Source of the DNA: Ectothiorhodospiraceae bacterium
Lineage (GTDB): Bacteria > Pseudomonadota > Gammaproteobacteria > Nitrococcales > Aquisalimonadaceae
DNA: 64,000 bases
Assembly: GCA_020831885.1 (NCBI GenBank)
Contig: JAFIFU010000008.1
Coordinates: forward strand, 1-64,000
Direction of reading: 5' to 3'
Shown here: piece after piece, positions 10,101 through 17,899 of the stretch
Layout: the number at the start of each line of letters is the position of its first letter
How positions within the stretch are numbered: the stretch's first letter is position 1
Program-made: the position numbers and the translations under genes
Notes under the pieces: model-generated
What the model saw: only the letters and a program-made list of their open reading frames with translations
Told to the model about the DNA's origin: nothing
Database searches by the model: none

Positions 10101-13100
10101 CCCCAGGCCCTGCGGATCCGGATCATACTGGTAGGCGGCCGCAGGCAGCATGTCCAGGGCCTGGAGTACGTCACGGAAATTGACACCGGAGGCGACCACC
10201 TGAATGGCCAGTTCCCCCGGTCCGGGTTCGGCCACCGGGATCTCGCGCAGGAGCAGGCTTTCGATGGCGCCGGGGGTGCCCACCTCAAGGCGAAACCCGC
10301 CGGCGTCCGGCCGAACCGGGTGCACCGCTTCCGGCCGCGCGTGCTCGGCGAGGGTGACTCGCCGCAGGCGGCGGACAAACCGTGCGCGACCACGGAGCGC
10401 CACTTCCTCTTCCGGGTCGCCGGCGGATAGTTCCGTAGCCAGGGCTTGCGTTTCCTCAACTGAGACTGTCGGGGCCAGGTCGATCAACCGGCAGCGGGAC
10501 GCGTCGTGCTCGCTCATCAGCACGCGTCCCAGACCCCACAGTGGCGACTGCGTGATGTGCGGCGCGGCATCGTGACCTTCCACGGCCTGCGCCCCGGCGG
10601 TAACCAGACACAGTTCGCCGATCCGGATGCCAGCCGCATCCTCCGCCTGCATCAGCGCCAGAACGCTCCCACAACCAAGGCGCTGGGCATCCATCACGGC
10701 CGCCGCATCCAGGTCGTCACTCGGCCCGTTGTTGAGGCTCCACAGGTGCAGGACACCGTGGATTCCGTCCTCCCGCAGTGCCTCCAGCATACGGGCGTAG
10801 GCGGCTGTATCCAGCGGTGGAATGATGAAGCTGCCGTCCTCCTGCTGCCGATACGTGTCGCCTGGGCACACCGGAGTGCAGCGATCGCCGCGGGCCTCCA
10901 GGGCTTCGATGATGCCGGGTGTCGGGGCGGTATGATCGGTGAACACGAGCCAGTGCCGCCGTGTTTCATGCCCCGCCGCCGGCAATGGCGTCTCGGCTTC
11001 CGCCGGTGCCTGCGCGAGCACGACGGCCTGCAGCCTGCGATTGTCGGGCGGGTCGTCCAGCAGGCACCTCACGTCCTCAAAGCCGGTTGCCTCCAGCAGC
11101 GAGCGCCATTGCTGCTGTTCCAGCATCGGGCCGCCCGCCCGCAGGTCCACGTCCGTGTATCGCCACCAGCCGTCCAGCAGTCCGAACACGAGATTGAGCC
11201 AGACGGATCGCCGGGTCAGCTCCAGCATGGCCAGTAGTCCGTTGGCGACCAGCAGTTGCCGGGTGTGGGCGAGCGTGGTGCGTAGATCGGCGGTGACGTG
11301 GAGGACATTCGCGGCGATCACCAGATCGAAGCTGCCCGGCTGGAATCCCTGGTTCGCCGGGTCGGCTTCGATGTCCAGCGTGGTGAAACGCATCCCCGGC
11401 CGATCTCCGAAACGGGCCCGGGCTTCGTCGAGGAAATGAGGGGAGACATCGGTAAACGTGTACTCGGCGGAATCGGGCAGCAACGGGAGAATTGTCTCCG
11501 TCGCCGCGCCGGTCCCCGCACCGATCTCCAGCACGCGCAGGGGTGCAGCGTCATCCTTGCTCTCCACCGCCGCGGCAACGGCGTCGGCAAGGAGCTGATG
11601 GTAGGTACTGCACGGCGGGCTCCTGGTGTAGAAGCGGGCCAGCAACTCCAGCGCGTCCTCGGTCAGCAACACTTCCCGGGCATCCAGCTCGCCGCGGAGA
11701 ATCGCTGCCAGATGCGTGCCTCCACGGCGCAGCAGCTCGGCTTCGGCGGCGTACTTGGGCTCGGTCCCCATCAGTTCATCCATCAGCCCGTGCAGCGTCG
11801 CCCGATCCCGGGAAACCGGCTCAGGTCCGCCGTGCCCGGTCTCGTCCGGCTCCTGAGCCAGGGTCAGCAGCGCCGCGAACAGGCGCCGGTGTCGCGGCAC
11901 CACCCCCAGAGAATCCGCCACGGTGTCGGTGGGCAGGGCCAGATCACGATCGGGAATCCACCCCAACTCATCCAGGGCGGCAAGCGTGTATCCCCGGGCC
12001 ACGCGATTGACCCAGGGTTCCACCGTGTCCAGGTAGCGGGCGACATCCGGCAAAGCTTCCGGTGGACCGTGATCGGCCGCGATTGCGGCGGCGATCTCGG
12101 CGACGGAGCGTAGCGGGGCGACATGGTCCCCAGGCGCAGCACCGGAGCGGCGCTCTTCCCAGCGCCATTCGTAGAGCCAGTCGTCGATACCCGGCGGGCC
12201 GGAAGCTTGCTCCTCTTCCAGAACCCGCAGGCGCAAGCCCTCCAGCGCAACGGCGAGGTCGCCGTTCTCGTCCATGAGCCATGCATCACCCTCCATGTCA
12301 TCGACCCGTCCCTCCTTGCCATGGCGGATGACAACATGGGCCCAGAAGTGTGCTCCGGGGCTATGGAAGAACGTGAGCCGGCGAACGGAAACCGGAAAGA
12401 ACGCCGCATCGGTCTGCGTCCTGGCGCCGGTGCGCGTGCCGAGGGCGCCGAACAACTGGATCGTGCCGTCCAGCAGGGCGGGATGAATCCGGTACGGGTC
12501 CACCGGGAGATTCACGTCCGGGGGGAATCCGATGCGTGCCAAGGCACCGTCCGGGCCGACCCAGATCTCCTGCAGCGTGCGGAACGCTGCGCCAAAACGG
12601 TAGCTGCGTTGTTCCAGGAAGTCGTAGTGGTCCTGCGCGGGAAACGGAGTCGTGCATCGTGTCTTCAGGGTCTGCAGGTCCGGCGCAGCAGAGGAAGTCG
12701 TTTTGTGCGGGCTGAGTCTCGCGCTGGCATGCAGATTCCAGGACACACTGTCGTCCGGCGGGCTTCCGTGGATTTCCACCACGGAATCCCTGGCCTGGTA
12801 ATGGAACTGCACCAGATCCTCGCCCGGATGGTTGAGAAACAGGAGCTTGCTGAACTGAACATCCGTCAGGCTCACCGGTACATCACCCCAGAGCTCCCGT
12901 CCGGCTGCCAGCGCCATCTCGATGTAGCCCGCACCGGGGAACAGCACGGCGCCGTGAATCACGTGGGCGTCGAGATAGCCACTTTTCGGCGCGTCCAGAG
13001 TCACTTCCCAGGAGGGCTGGGCGGACGGGAGGCGACGACCCAGCAGGGGATGGCCGGTTTCAATGCCGGCGAGGCGAGGCCGCAGTTGTTTCGAATCCTC

Positions 13101-15746
13101 GCCCATGTCATACCAGTGGCGTTCGCGTTGCCACGGATAGGCCGGCAGCGTTACGCAGCGTCCAGCAGGATACAGGCTGGACCAGTCCACCGGACGGCCG
13201 CGTACATGCATGGCCGCCAGGCTCCGGAGCATGGTCAGCCGCTCATCGTCACTGCGTCGCAAGCTGGGCAAGACTGTGGCAGCATCCCGCCCGTGTTCCG
13301 CCAGGTTCTCCGTGAGCGCGCCCGCCAGCACCGGGTGAGGCCCAAGCTCGACGAACAACTCGCAACCGTCCTCGATCAGCCGTCTCACGGCTCCGGCGAA
13401 CTGCACGGGTTGACGCACGTTGCGCCACCAGTAGCCGGCGTCCAGCGGTACCCCATCTGCCCAGTCGCCGGTGGCAGTGGACACCAGCGGTATCTCGGGT
13501 GCCTGCGGCTCCAGACCGCCCAGGGCATCCAGCAGCTCTTCCCGGATCAGTTCCATCTGCGGCCCGTGATAGGGAACCTGAACGGGAAGGAACCGGCCAA
13601 ACCGCTGCTGCTCCGCGAGCACTCGGGCAACGTGCTCCAGTGCGGCTTCGGTGCCGGAGAACGTCACCGATTCCGGTCCGTTGATCGCCGCCAGGGAGAG
13701 TGTGTGCTCATGGCCCGCCATCACATGCGGAGCCTCGTCGGCGGATAGCTGCGCCGCAAGCATGCGACCGCTGCCGGTTGTCCGGTGCTGGAGACGACCG
13801 CGATGGTAGGCCAGCAGCACTGCATCGGGAAGCATCAAGGCACCCGAGACACAGGCCGCGGCCATTTCGCCGGAACTGTGGCCCACCAGGGCGTCAGGAA
13901 CCACGCCCCAGGACCGCAAGAGCGCGGCGAGTGCTACCTGTATCGCAAAGTTCGCCACATGTGCGCGATCGGCATCTGCGATGCGGGACGTCTGCTCGTC
14001 CCGTGACAGCTCCTCGAGCAGCGACCAGCCGGCTAACGGCTGCAGCAGAGCATCCACCTCCTCAAGGCTGCGCCGGAACACGGGCTCCTGCTCCGTGAGC
14101 TGTCGGCCCATTCCCCACCATTGCGGTCCCATGCCGGGAAACACGAAAGCCAGTCGGGGCGCGTGTCCCTTCAGTGCATGGCCCACCGCGTATGCGGGCC
14201 TATTTTCCCCGGCCAGAAACGCGTCCAGACCGGCGATGGTCTCCTCCGTGGATCGGGCCACCACCGCCAGCCGTTCCGCACGGTGGCTGCGTCGCCGGGC
14301 GGCCGTATAACAGACATCGTGCAGCGTCTCCGCGCCGTTCCCCTGAAGGTGTTCGCGATAGCGGTGCACCGATTCCCTGAGTGCGTTGGGGGTGTGCGCG
14401 GAGATGGTCAGGATCTGTTCGCGGTCCGGGTCGGTTGCCGGATGCGGTACGGACGGTGTCGGCGGCGCCTCGAGCACAACGTGGGCGTTGGCACCACCGA
14501 ATCCGAACGAGTTGACGCCGGCCAGGGCGCGCCCGTTCGTGTCCGGCCACGGTTCGAGTTGGGTAGGCACGCGCAGTCCCAGGGTATCGAACGGAATCTC
14601 CGGGTTGGGTTCGGCGAAATGCAGGTTCGGCGGAATCTGTCGGTGCTCCAAGGCCAGTGTCGCCTTGATCAGGCCGGCCATCCCAGCGGCCGCCTCCAGA
14701 TGCCCCAGGTTGGTTTTCACCGATCCCAGCAGGCAGTGGCCGAGATCACCCCGATCAGTGCCGAGCACGCGGCCAATGGCCTCCGCCTCCACCGGATCCC
14801 CTGCCGGTGTGCCCGTACCATGGGCCTCGACGTACTGCACGTCTCCCGGTGCCACACCGGCGTGGCGGAGGGCCTGCCTCAGCATGTCCGCCTGGGCAGT
14901 GGCACTCGGCAGACTCAGTCCCGTGGTGCGCCCATCCTGGTTCACCGCGGTGCCGCGAATGACGGCGTGAATGGGGTCTGCATCCGCCAACGCCTGAGCC
15001 AATGGCTTCAGGATGACGACGCCGGCTCCCTCGCTGCGAACGTAACCATCGGCGCCGGCATCGAAGGCTCGGCAGCGACCGTTGGGCGACAGCATCGAAG
15101 CCTTGCAGAATCCCATCGTGACTTCGGGTGCCAGCAGCACGCCGACGCCACCGGCGATGGCGAGGTTGCATTCACCGGCATCCAGACTGCGGCAGGCCAG
15201 GTGGACGGCGGTCAGCGAGGAGGAACAGGCGGTGTCGACGGAGAAGCTCGGCCCTCGCAAATCCAGCAGATAGGAGACGCGATTCGCCGAGATGCAAGCC
15301 GCCGTTCCGGCATTCACATGCGCGTCGATCCGATGCCGGTTGTGGGGCAGCACCTGGATATCCACGTAGTCGTGGGTCGAGATGCCCACGAAGACACCGG
15401 TGTTGCTCCCGGAAAGTCTGTCCGGAACCTGACCGCCGTTCTCAAGCGCCTCCCAGACAACCTCGAGCAGGACGCGCTGCTGCGGATCCATGCGGCGCGC
15501 CTCACGGGGTGCGATGCCGAAGAAATCGGCATCGAATTCCTCAACCTGGTCTAGGAAACCGCCCCAGCGCGTGTAGATTTTGCCGGTGGCGGCGGGGTCG
15601 GAATCGAACAGCTCATGCAGATCGAACCGATCCGCAGGCAACTCCGTGACGGCATCCTCCCCGTTACGTAACAGCGTCCAGAACGCTTCCGGCGAGTTGG
15701 CCCCACCCGGGAATCGGCAGCCGATCCCGACAATCGCGATGTCCAT
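4194..15746 (-). CDS. Hybrid type I polyketide synthase - nonribosomal peptide synthetase (one PKS module, one NRPS module, thioesterase)
   Basis: A 3850-residue megasynthase. Domains (approximate residues): KS 1-425 (DTACSSS Cys near 170, HGTGTPAGDP, KTNLGH); AT 525-830 (GHSSGE; VPYH at the HAFH/YASH selectivity site); DH 895-1190 (HVIHGAVLFP and LLDGTIQ); C-methyltransferase with LEIGAGTGAATE near 1405; ER 1825-2135 (SATGAVG); KR 2160-2345 (TGGLGGFG, LDD motif of B type, catalytic S-Y-N); ACP 2435-2510 (LGFDSLMAVE); C 2540-2950 (HHIAADA, last Gly of HHxxxDG is Ala); A 3005-3475 (IFTSGSTGAPKG); PCP 3495-3565 (LGGHSLM); TE 3590-3845 (GWSMGG, His in GNHHTM). The by-eye A-domain code is D-P-W-Q-F-G-L-I-D-K, close to a Gln code. 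Expected product: a reduced, alpha-methylated acyl chain joined to one amino acid and released by the TE. There is no loading module. ATG 15746 has GGAGG 7 nt upstream; a GTG lies at 15749. Confidence 0.95.
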   Translation of the reverse strand: MDIAIVGIGCRFPGGANSPEAFWTLLRNGEDAVTELPADRFDLHELFDSDPAATGKIYTRWGGFLDQVEEFDADFFGIAPREARRMDPQQRVLLEVVWEALENGGQVPDRLSGSNTGVFVGISTHDYVDIQVLPHNRHRIDAHVNAGTAACISANRVSYLLDLRGPSFSVDTACSSSLTAVHLACRSLDAGECNLAIAGGVGVLLAPEVTMGFCKASMLSPNGRCRAFDAGADGYVRSEGAGVVILKPLAQALADADPIHAVIRGTAVNQDGRTTGLSLPSATAQADMLRQALRHAGVAPGDVQYVEAHGTGTPAGDPVEAEAIGRVLGTDRGDLGHCLLGSVKTNLGHLEAAAGMAGLIKATLALEHRQIPPNLHFAEPNPEIPFDTLGLRVPTQLEPWPDTNGRALAGVNSFGFGGANAHVVLEAPPTPSVPHPATDPDREQILTISAHTPNALRESVHRYREHLQGNGAETLHDVCYTAARRRSHRAERLAVVARSTEETIAGLDAFLAGENRPAYAVGHALKGHAPRLAFVFPGMGPQWWGMGRQLTEQEPVFRRSLEEVDALLQPLAGWSLLEELSRDEQTSRIADADRAHVANFAIQVALAALLRSWGVVPDALVGHSSGEMAAACVSGALMLPDAVLLAYHRGRLQHRTTGSGRMLAAQLSADEAPHVMAGHEHTLSLAAINGPESVTFSGTEAALEHVARVLAEQQRFGRFLPVQVPYHGPQMELIREELLDALGGLEPQAPEIPLVSTATGDWADGVPLDAGYWWRNVRQPVQFAGAVRRLIEDGCELFVELGPHPVLAGALTENLAEHGRDAATVLPSLRRSDDERLTMLRSLAAMHVRGRPVDWSSLYPAGRCVTLPAYPWQRERHWYDMGEDSKQLRPRLAGIETGHPLLGRRLPSAQPSWEVTLDAPKSGYLDAHVIHGAVLFPGAGYIEMALAAGRELWGDVPVSLTDVQFSKLLFLNHPGEDLVQFHYQARDSVVEIHGSPPDDSVSWNLHASARLSPHKTTSSAAPDLQTLKTRCTTPFPAQDHYDFLEQRSYRFGAAFRTLQEIWVGPDGALARIGFPPDVNLPVDPYRIHPALLDGTIQLFGALGTRTGARTQTDAAFFPVSVRRLTFFHSPGAHFWAHVVIRHGKEGRVDDMEGDAWLMDENGDLAVALEGLRLRVLEEEQASGPPGIDDWLYEWRWEERRSGAAPGDHVAPLRSVAEIAAAIAADHGPPEALPDVARYLDTVEPWVNRVARGYTLAALDELGWIPDRDLALPTDTVADSLGVVPRHRRLFAALLTLAQEPDETGHGGPEPVSRDRATLHGLMDELMGTEPKYAAEAELLRRGGTHLAAILRGELDAREVLLTEDALELLARFYTRSPPCSTYHQLLADAVAAAVESKDDAAPLRVLEIGAGTGAATETILPLLPDSAEYTFTDVSPHFLDEARARFGDRPGMRFTTLDIEADPANQGFQPGSFDLVIAANVLHVTADLRTTLAHTRQLLVANGLLAMLELTRRSVWLNLVFGLLDGWWRYTDVDLRAGGPMLEQQQWRSLLEATGFEDVRCLLDDPPDNRRLQAVVLAQAPAEAETPLPAAGHETRRHWLVFTDHTAPTPGIIEALEARGDRCTPVCPGDTYRQQEDGSFIIPPLDTAAYARMLEALREDGIHGVLHLWSLNNGPSDDLDAAAVMDAQRLGCGSVLALMQAEDAAGIRIGELCLVTAGAQAVEGHDAAPHITQSPLWGLGRVLMSEHDASRCRLIDLAPTVSVEETQALATELSAGDPEEEVALRGRARFVRRLRRVTLAEHARPEAVHPVRPDAGGFRLEVGTPGAIESLLLREIPVAEPGPGELAIQVVASGVNFRDVLQALDMLPAAAYQYDPDPQGLGIECAGVVLACGEGIQRFQAGDEVITLAAAAHGASVIAREHLTVAKPGCLSFAEAASVLNGFVTAEYALNHVARITAGERVLIQSATGAVGLAAIQLCQRVGAQVFATAGTPEKRAHLRELGVEHVMDSRSLAFAEEILRDTDGEGVDVVLNALSGEAMLKGLDVLRPYGRFIELGKRDIFGNAQLGLLPFQRNLSFHAVDLIPLALDRPALATQLLEHVVSRIAEGSLQPVPVTAFDLAEAEQGFRLMAQARHIGKVVLTVKEQAYPVHARPDASPVRQDGTYLITGGLGGFGLTVAAWLGRQGAGNIVLMSRSGIPQDNEAALEALRASSCQVTLVQGDVSDAADIQRVVELIRNKLPPLRGVIHAAMVLDDDVLVRLDQERFHRVLAPKVAGAWNLHQLTSAEDLDFFVLFSSIAAVLGHPMQGNYAAANAFLDALAAHRRARGLPALTIAWGALADVGYVSRHDELAQYLARAGFRPFLAEQALDTLNQLLHHDFDHVIAAGMDWTAWTAFNPLAAGSRRFEAMAGTAGTESPGEAGENPDSPLGSLRHAAPSERSGILTDYLVHKVARVLGTTPQKVDPARPFTELGFDSLMAVELGAAVKVDLGIKVPVVAILQGSSSAELAEKLLEQLALDTSGDAGAPTEPTVAAEPTVDHPLSFEQQRFWYLDRLHPGNAAYNIAVATRLSGGLDVSALERSLTELLHRHALLRAEIHEVDGTPMQCFAPPQPATLPVVDLAMQPAAERETALNQLLTEEIQRPFDLGQGPMMRVTLFRLDEQEHVILLIVHHIAADAWAMNLLVREMAVLYEAFSRDLPSPLSPPPTSYLDHIQQQSQSDQGVADAQLAYWKRQLADAPPGLGIPSAASSTGRGAVLGGHRRFTLSRDLSAALRTFSQGEGVTLFMTLMAAFQTLLHRYSGDEDICVATAASSRSQPGNEAVVGCFMNTLVLRCDLSGGPSFRTLLQQVKQTALEAFTHQDVPFDRVVEALKPQRDGGRNPLFQAMLVLHNARVPELRVAGLDLRPVDVESGTAATDLMLLLDDGEQISGTLEYNAERFDGATMEWMIEHLRNLLQAALSDPDQAISALPLYTGDQRDQVIVRWNVTDIEFGGETCLQRLIEAQVDRSPNAPAVVCGTHELSYRELDHRANQLAHHLVNLGVGQHRPVAVCLHHSPETVIAALAVLKARGVYLPLDPSHPATRLTAMLADAGPPALITRGPLPQGLAAGNATVVDLGDQALIANQSAERPAGESGADDPAYMIFTSGSTGAPKGVMVPHRAICNQVRWRQHAFPLNGTDAVLLRTPPGFDPSVWELFGPLSAGARLVVPPPEAEREGTLLLRLIREHRVTVLQVVPAVLDTLLELPDIAHCGHLQHVFCGGEPLSTALQNRCLSKLPAALHQLYGPTETTIDATYWTCRRDDSTTPVPIGRPIANSRVYVLDARLQPVPVGAPGELYIGGTGLAHGYLNQPDLTAERFIPNPFLPGQRIYRTGDRVYWRPDGTLVFIGRTDRQLKIRGQRVEPEEIEGVLMGFPVVREAVVIPRSAACGDLRLEAFVAAPGSVTAEELQQYTADRLPPYMTPTHVTVLDALPRTERGKLDRARLTGHTPPARTKPQVAPRDAVELELQRIWEAFFPGRGIGVTDDFFALGGHSLMAMRVIARMQQSFARDIPVSTLIEGRTIERLACLLRAPGNATPTPVVTIQSRGSGQPFFWMHPVTGTVYCYVELARALGEHHPVYALQAAGLIGDTPDQRIEAMADRYIEALRRIQPEGPYLLGGWSMGGVIAFEMARQLEKRGAEVSLLALLDAPASISRESDKGDGRPDVLISFIQHLGLSPDDLSVSPEAFRQLDLNAQLRTVLDLVRGSGLVPPDLGLADLQRQLDVFINNLRAMHGYTPRPYGGAITLLTAEQSRASAIGNGPGWEALARGGVSRHIIPGNHHTMLHPPNVAAVARQLAACLERLNLVTT

Positions 15747-15806
15747 CACCGCACCTCCAGGCCCGGCCAGAGGCCGGAGCCTGGCCCCGGTCGCTGGCCG
15801 AGTGCA

Positions 15807-16337
15807 TCAGCGGCACCTGTAGCTCAGGGTATAGGTCAGGAACGGACCTTCCTGGCTGACGATGCCGTGACCCGTGGCATGCAGCGAATTCGCCGCGTTT
15901 CGGATGACCCGCACAGTGGATTCGGTAACCGGTGCTGGGCCACCCACACCCTTTCCGGACAGCCCCAGGGTGACAGAGTGCACGGCGTTGCCGCATCCCT
16001 CGATGGTTCCGGTGAATTGCATGACGCCACCGAACGTCACATCGCCATTGCGTTTGACTGTGCCGGTAACATCCTGCACGAATTCTCCCGTCAGCGTGCC
16101 TTCGACAACGCCGGTGATGGTTCGCGCCTGATGGGAGTTTCCGCCGGTTTCCCTGAGCACCTCGATCTCGATGTTCATGATCATACCGGTACCGCCGCCC
16201 TCAAGCGCTGGTCCGGCATGTGGAGGGCCGGCATGGGCCGGCGGACCGGCGGTGGCCGCGGACACCAGCAGTACGGACAGTGCCAGGGTCAAGGTAGTCT
16301 GGACGAGGATGGATGCGCTGCGTCGTTCGGGGATCAT
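15807..16337 (-). CDS. Secreted protein of unknown function, first gene of the PKS-NRPS operon
   Basis: A 176-residue protein with a clear signal peptide (basic MIPERRS start, hydrophobic stretch to about residue 31, cleavage likely after AHA near 36). The mature part is Gly/Thr/Val rich with alternating polar and hydrophobic residues (for example TGVVEGTLTGEFVQDVTGTV), suggesting a beta-barrel or beta-sandwich. It has two cysteines (EGCG and the C-terminal YRCR) that could form a disulfide. I do not recognise the family. A strong ribosome site (AAGGAGG) supports the start. It ends about 60 bp before the megasynthase on the same strand, so co-transcription is likely; a role in product handling is only a guess. 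Confidence 0.8.
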   Translation of the reverse strand: MIPERRSASILVQTTLTLALSVLLVSAATAGPPAHAGPPHAGPALEGGGTGMIMNIEIEVLRETGGNSHQARTITGVVEGTLTGEFVQDVTGTVKRNGDVTFGGVMQFTGTIEGCGNAVHSVTLGLSGKGVGGPAPVTESTVRVIRNAANSLHATGHGIVSQEGPFLTYTLSYRCR

Positions 16338-16568
16338 GGAAGGTTCCTCCTTGCGTTGACGACAGGCAAGCCGGCGGCGCGGACGGTCCGGTCATCCATC
16401 CCTGGAGACGAATCGAGGTGCAATTAGTGACTGAACGCAAATGGCCAGCGTGTTGTCGATTATCGGTTTTTTGGCGCGTTTCTGGGGTGCGAAGTATCGT
16501 TGTGATGGAAGTGGGTTCTTGACAGTGGCGATGTAGTCGTGATTTTTTCTTCTCCCCCCAGCATTTAA

Positions 16569-16596
16569 ACCGTAGCCCCCCTTCCGCCGCTGTCAA
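16569..16596 (-). promoter_or_regulatory. Putative sigma-70 promoter for the secreted protein and PKS-NRPS operon
   Basis: On the minus strand a perfect TTGACA (16596-16591) is followed after 16 nt by TACGGT (16574-16569) and an AT-rich TTTAAAT stretch. It lies about 230 nt upstream of the start at 16337. Only the -35 is a strong match; the -10 is weak. Confidence 0.4.
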
Positions 16597-16721
16597 GAAA
16601 GACAATCGGCTGTGTTAGTTCGGAGCCTGCTTCCGCCTTTGATGAAGCCGGAAAAGGCTTTTCGGGGATGGCGTCGTATCAATCATGGGTTACCGCATCG
16701 ATCCAGAGAGGGAACAGGAAC

Positions 16722-17426
16722 GTGAAACGGATTTACGTGGTGAAGCTGGGAGACAGTTTTTCTTCCATCAGAGACGCACAGGGGGATTTCGAGCACTGGA
16801 CCCAGCGGGAGATGGCCGCGCCGGCGGAGGTGGCCGATCCCCGGGGCGGCGCGCCCCTGCCGCAGCCGGAGGTCGTGGCGGGAGCGGTGCTTACCGGCTC
16901 CCACGCCATGGTTACGGACCGGGAACCCTGGAGTGAGGCAACCGCGGAGTGGCTGCGGGAACTGGTGCGCCGGGAGGTGCCGGTTCTGGGCATCTGCTTC
17001 GGACATCAACTGCTCGCCCATGCGCACGGGGCCGAGGTGGGTTATCGGCCCGGCGGCACGCGGCTCGGCACGCTGGAGGTCCGGCTGCTGGAGGCCGCTG
17101 CGTCTGACCCGCTACTGGGCGGTCTACCCCCGGTTTTCCCGGCCCAGGTGTCCCATTCCCAGGCGGTGCTGCGGCTACCGTGCGGGGCGGTGCCGCTGGC
17201 GGCGGACGCGGCAGGCGGGCACTACGCCTTCCGGCTGGGGGCGCGGGCCTGGGGCCTGCAGTTCCATCCGGAATTCTCCGTTCAGGTCATGCGCGGGTAT
17301 ATCCGGGAGAACGCCGGCCGCCTGCGTGCCGCCGGGCGCGATTCGGTGGCGCTGGAACAGGCTGTGCTGCGCACCCCGGAGGCGACGTCGCTGCTGCGCC
17401 GTTTCGTGACCCTGGCGGCGGCTTAG
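16722..17426 (+). CDS. Class I glutamine amidotransferase-like protein
   Basis: A 234-residue GATase-1 domain protein of the GMP-synthase-like stand-alone group. The nucleophile elbow is LGICFGHQLL (Cys near residue 107) and the catalytic His-Glu pair is in QFHPEFS. These enzymes cleave glutamine to deliver ammonia or act on gamma-glutamyl amides; the true substrate of this group is unclear. The frame is open from an ATG at 16668, but the conserved N-terminus (KRIYVVKLGDSF…GDFEHW) begins at the GTG at 16722, which has AGGA just upstream. The gene is followed by DUF1820 after about 110 nt; no partner synthetase domain is nearby. Confidence 0.85.
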   Translation: MKRIYVVKLGDSFSSIRDAQGDFEHWTQREMAAPAEVADPRGGAPLPQPEVVAGAVLTGSHAMVTDREPWSEATAEWLRELVRREVPVLGICFGHQLLAHAHGAEVGYRPGGTRLGTLEVRLLEAAASDPLLGGLPPVFPAQVSHSQAVLRLPCGAVPLAADAAGGHYAFRLGARAWGLQFHPEFSVQVMRGYIRENAGRLRAAGRDSVALEQAVLRTPEATSLLRRFVTLAAA

Positions 17427-17535
17427 TGGGTTTCAGGGGCGCGGGCGGGACACCGCCGGAACATGGTAATGGCCATGGAAAGCCTAGTAAGATGGAGCGG
17501 TCGTCAATCCACGGGTGAATACATCACAGGTTCCA

Positions 17536-17877
17536 ATGGCCAAGCGCAAACAACTCTTCAAGGTCTGTTTCGTCAATCAGGGCAAGGTCTACGAGGTCTT
17601 TGCGCGTCGGGTGTATCAGGGTGAGATGTACGGCTTCGTCGTGCTGGAGGATCTGGTCTTCGGAGAGCAGACCACGCTGGTGGTGGACCCGTCCGAGGAA
17701 AAGCTCAAGTCCGAATTCGAATCCGTGCGCCGCAGTCTCATCCCCATGCACGCCATCATCCGCATCGACGAGGTGGAAAAGGAGGGCGTGGCGAAGATCA
17801 GCGACATGAGCGCCAATGTCACCCAGTTCCCCACCTCGTATCTGCCGCCCGGCGGCCCCGGCAAGCGGGGGGACTGA
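17536..17877 (+). CDS. DUF1820 family protein
   Basis: A 113-residue basic, soluble protein starting MAKRKQLFKVCFVNQGKVYE, with the central GFVVLEDLVFGE and RSLIPMHAIIRIDEVEKEG segments typical of DUF1820, a family largely confined to gammaproteobacteria. Function unknown. An in-frame GTG at 17515 would add seven residues, but the family starts at the MAK ATG. It precedes the serine hydrolase gene by 22 nt, on the same strand. Confidence 0.88.
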   Translation: MAKRKQLFKVCFVNQGKVYEVFARRVYQGEMYGFVVLEDLVFGEQTTLVVDPSEEKLKSEFESVRRSLIPMHAIIRIDEVEKEGVAKISDMSANVTQFPTSYLPPGGPGKRGD

Positions 17878-17899
17878 CGCCGGTGCACAGGAGCCCCGC

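Noticed and set aside
12123-13748. 541-codon plus-strand frame opposite the PKS
   Set aside because: Arg/Gly/Gln-rich antisense sequence without motifs; the minus strand encodes intact AT and DH domains there.
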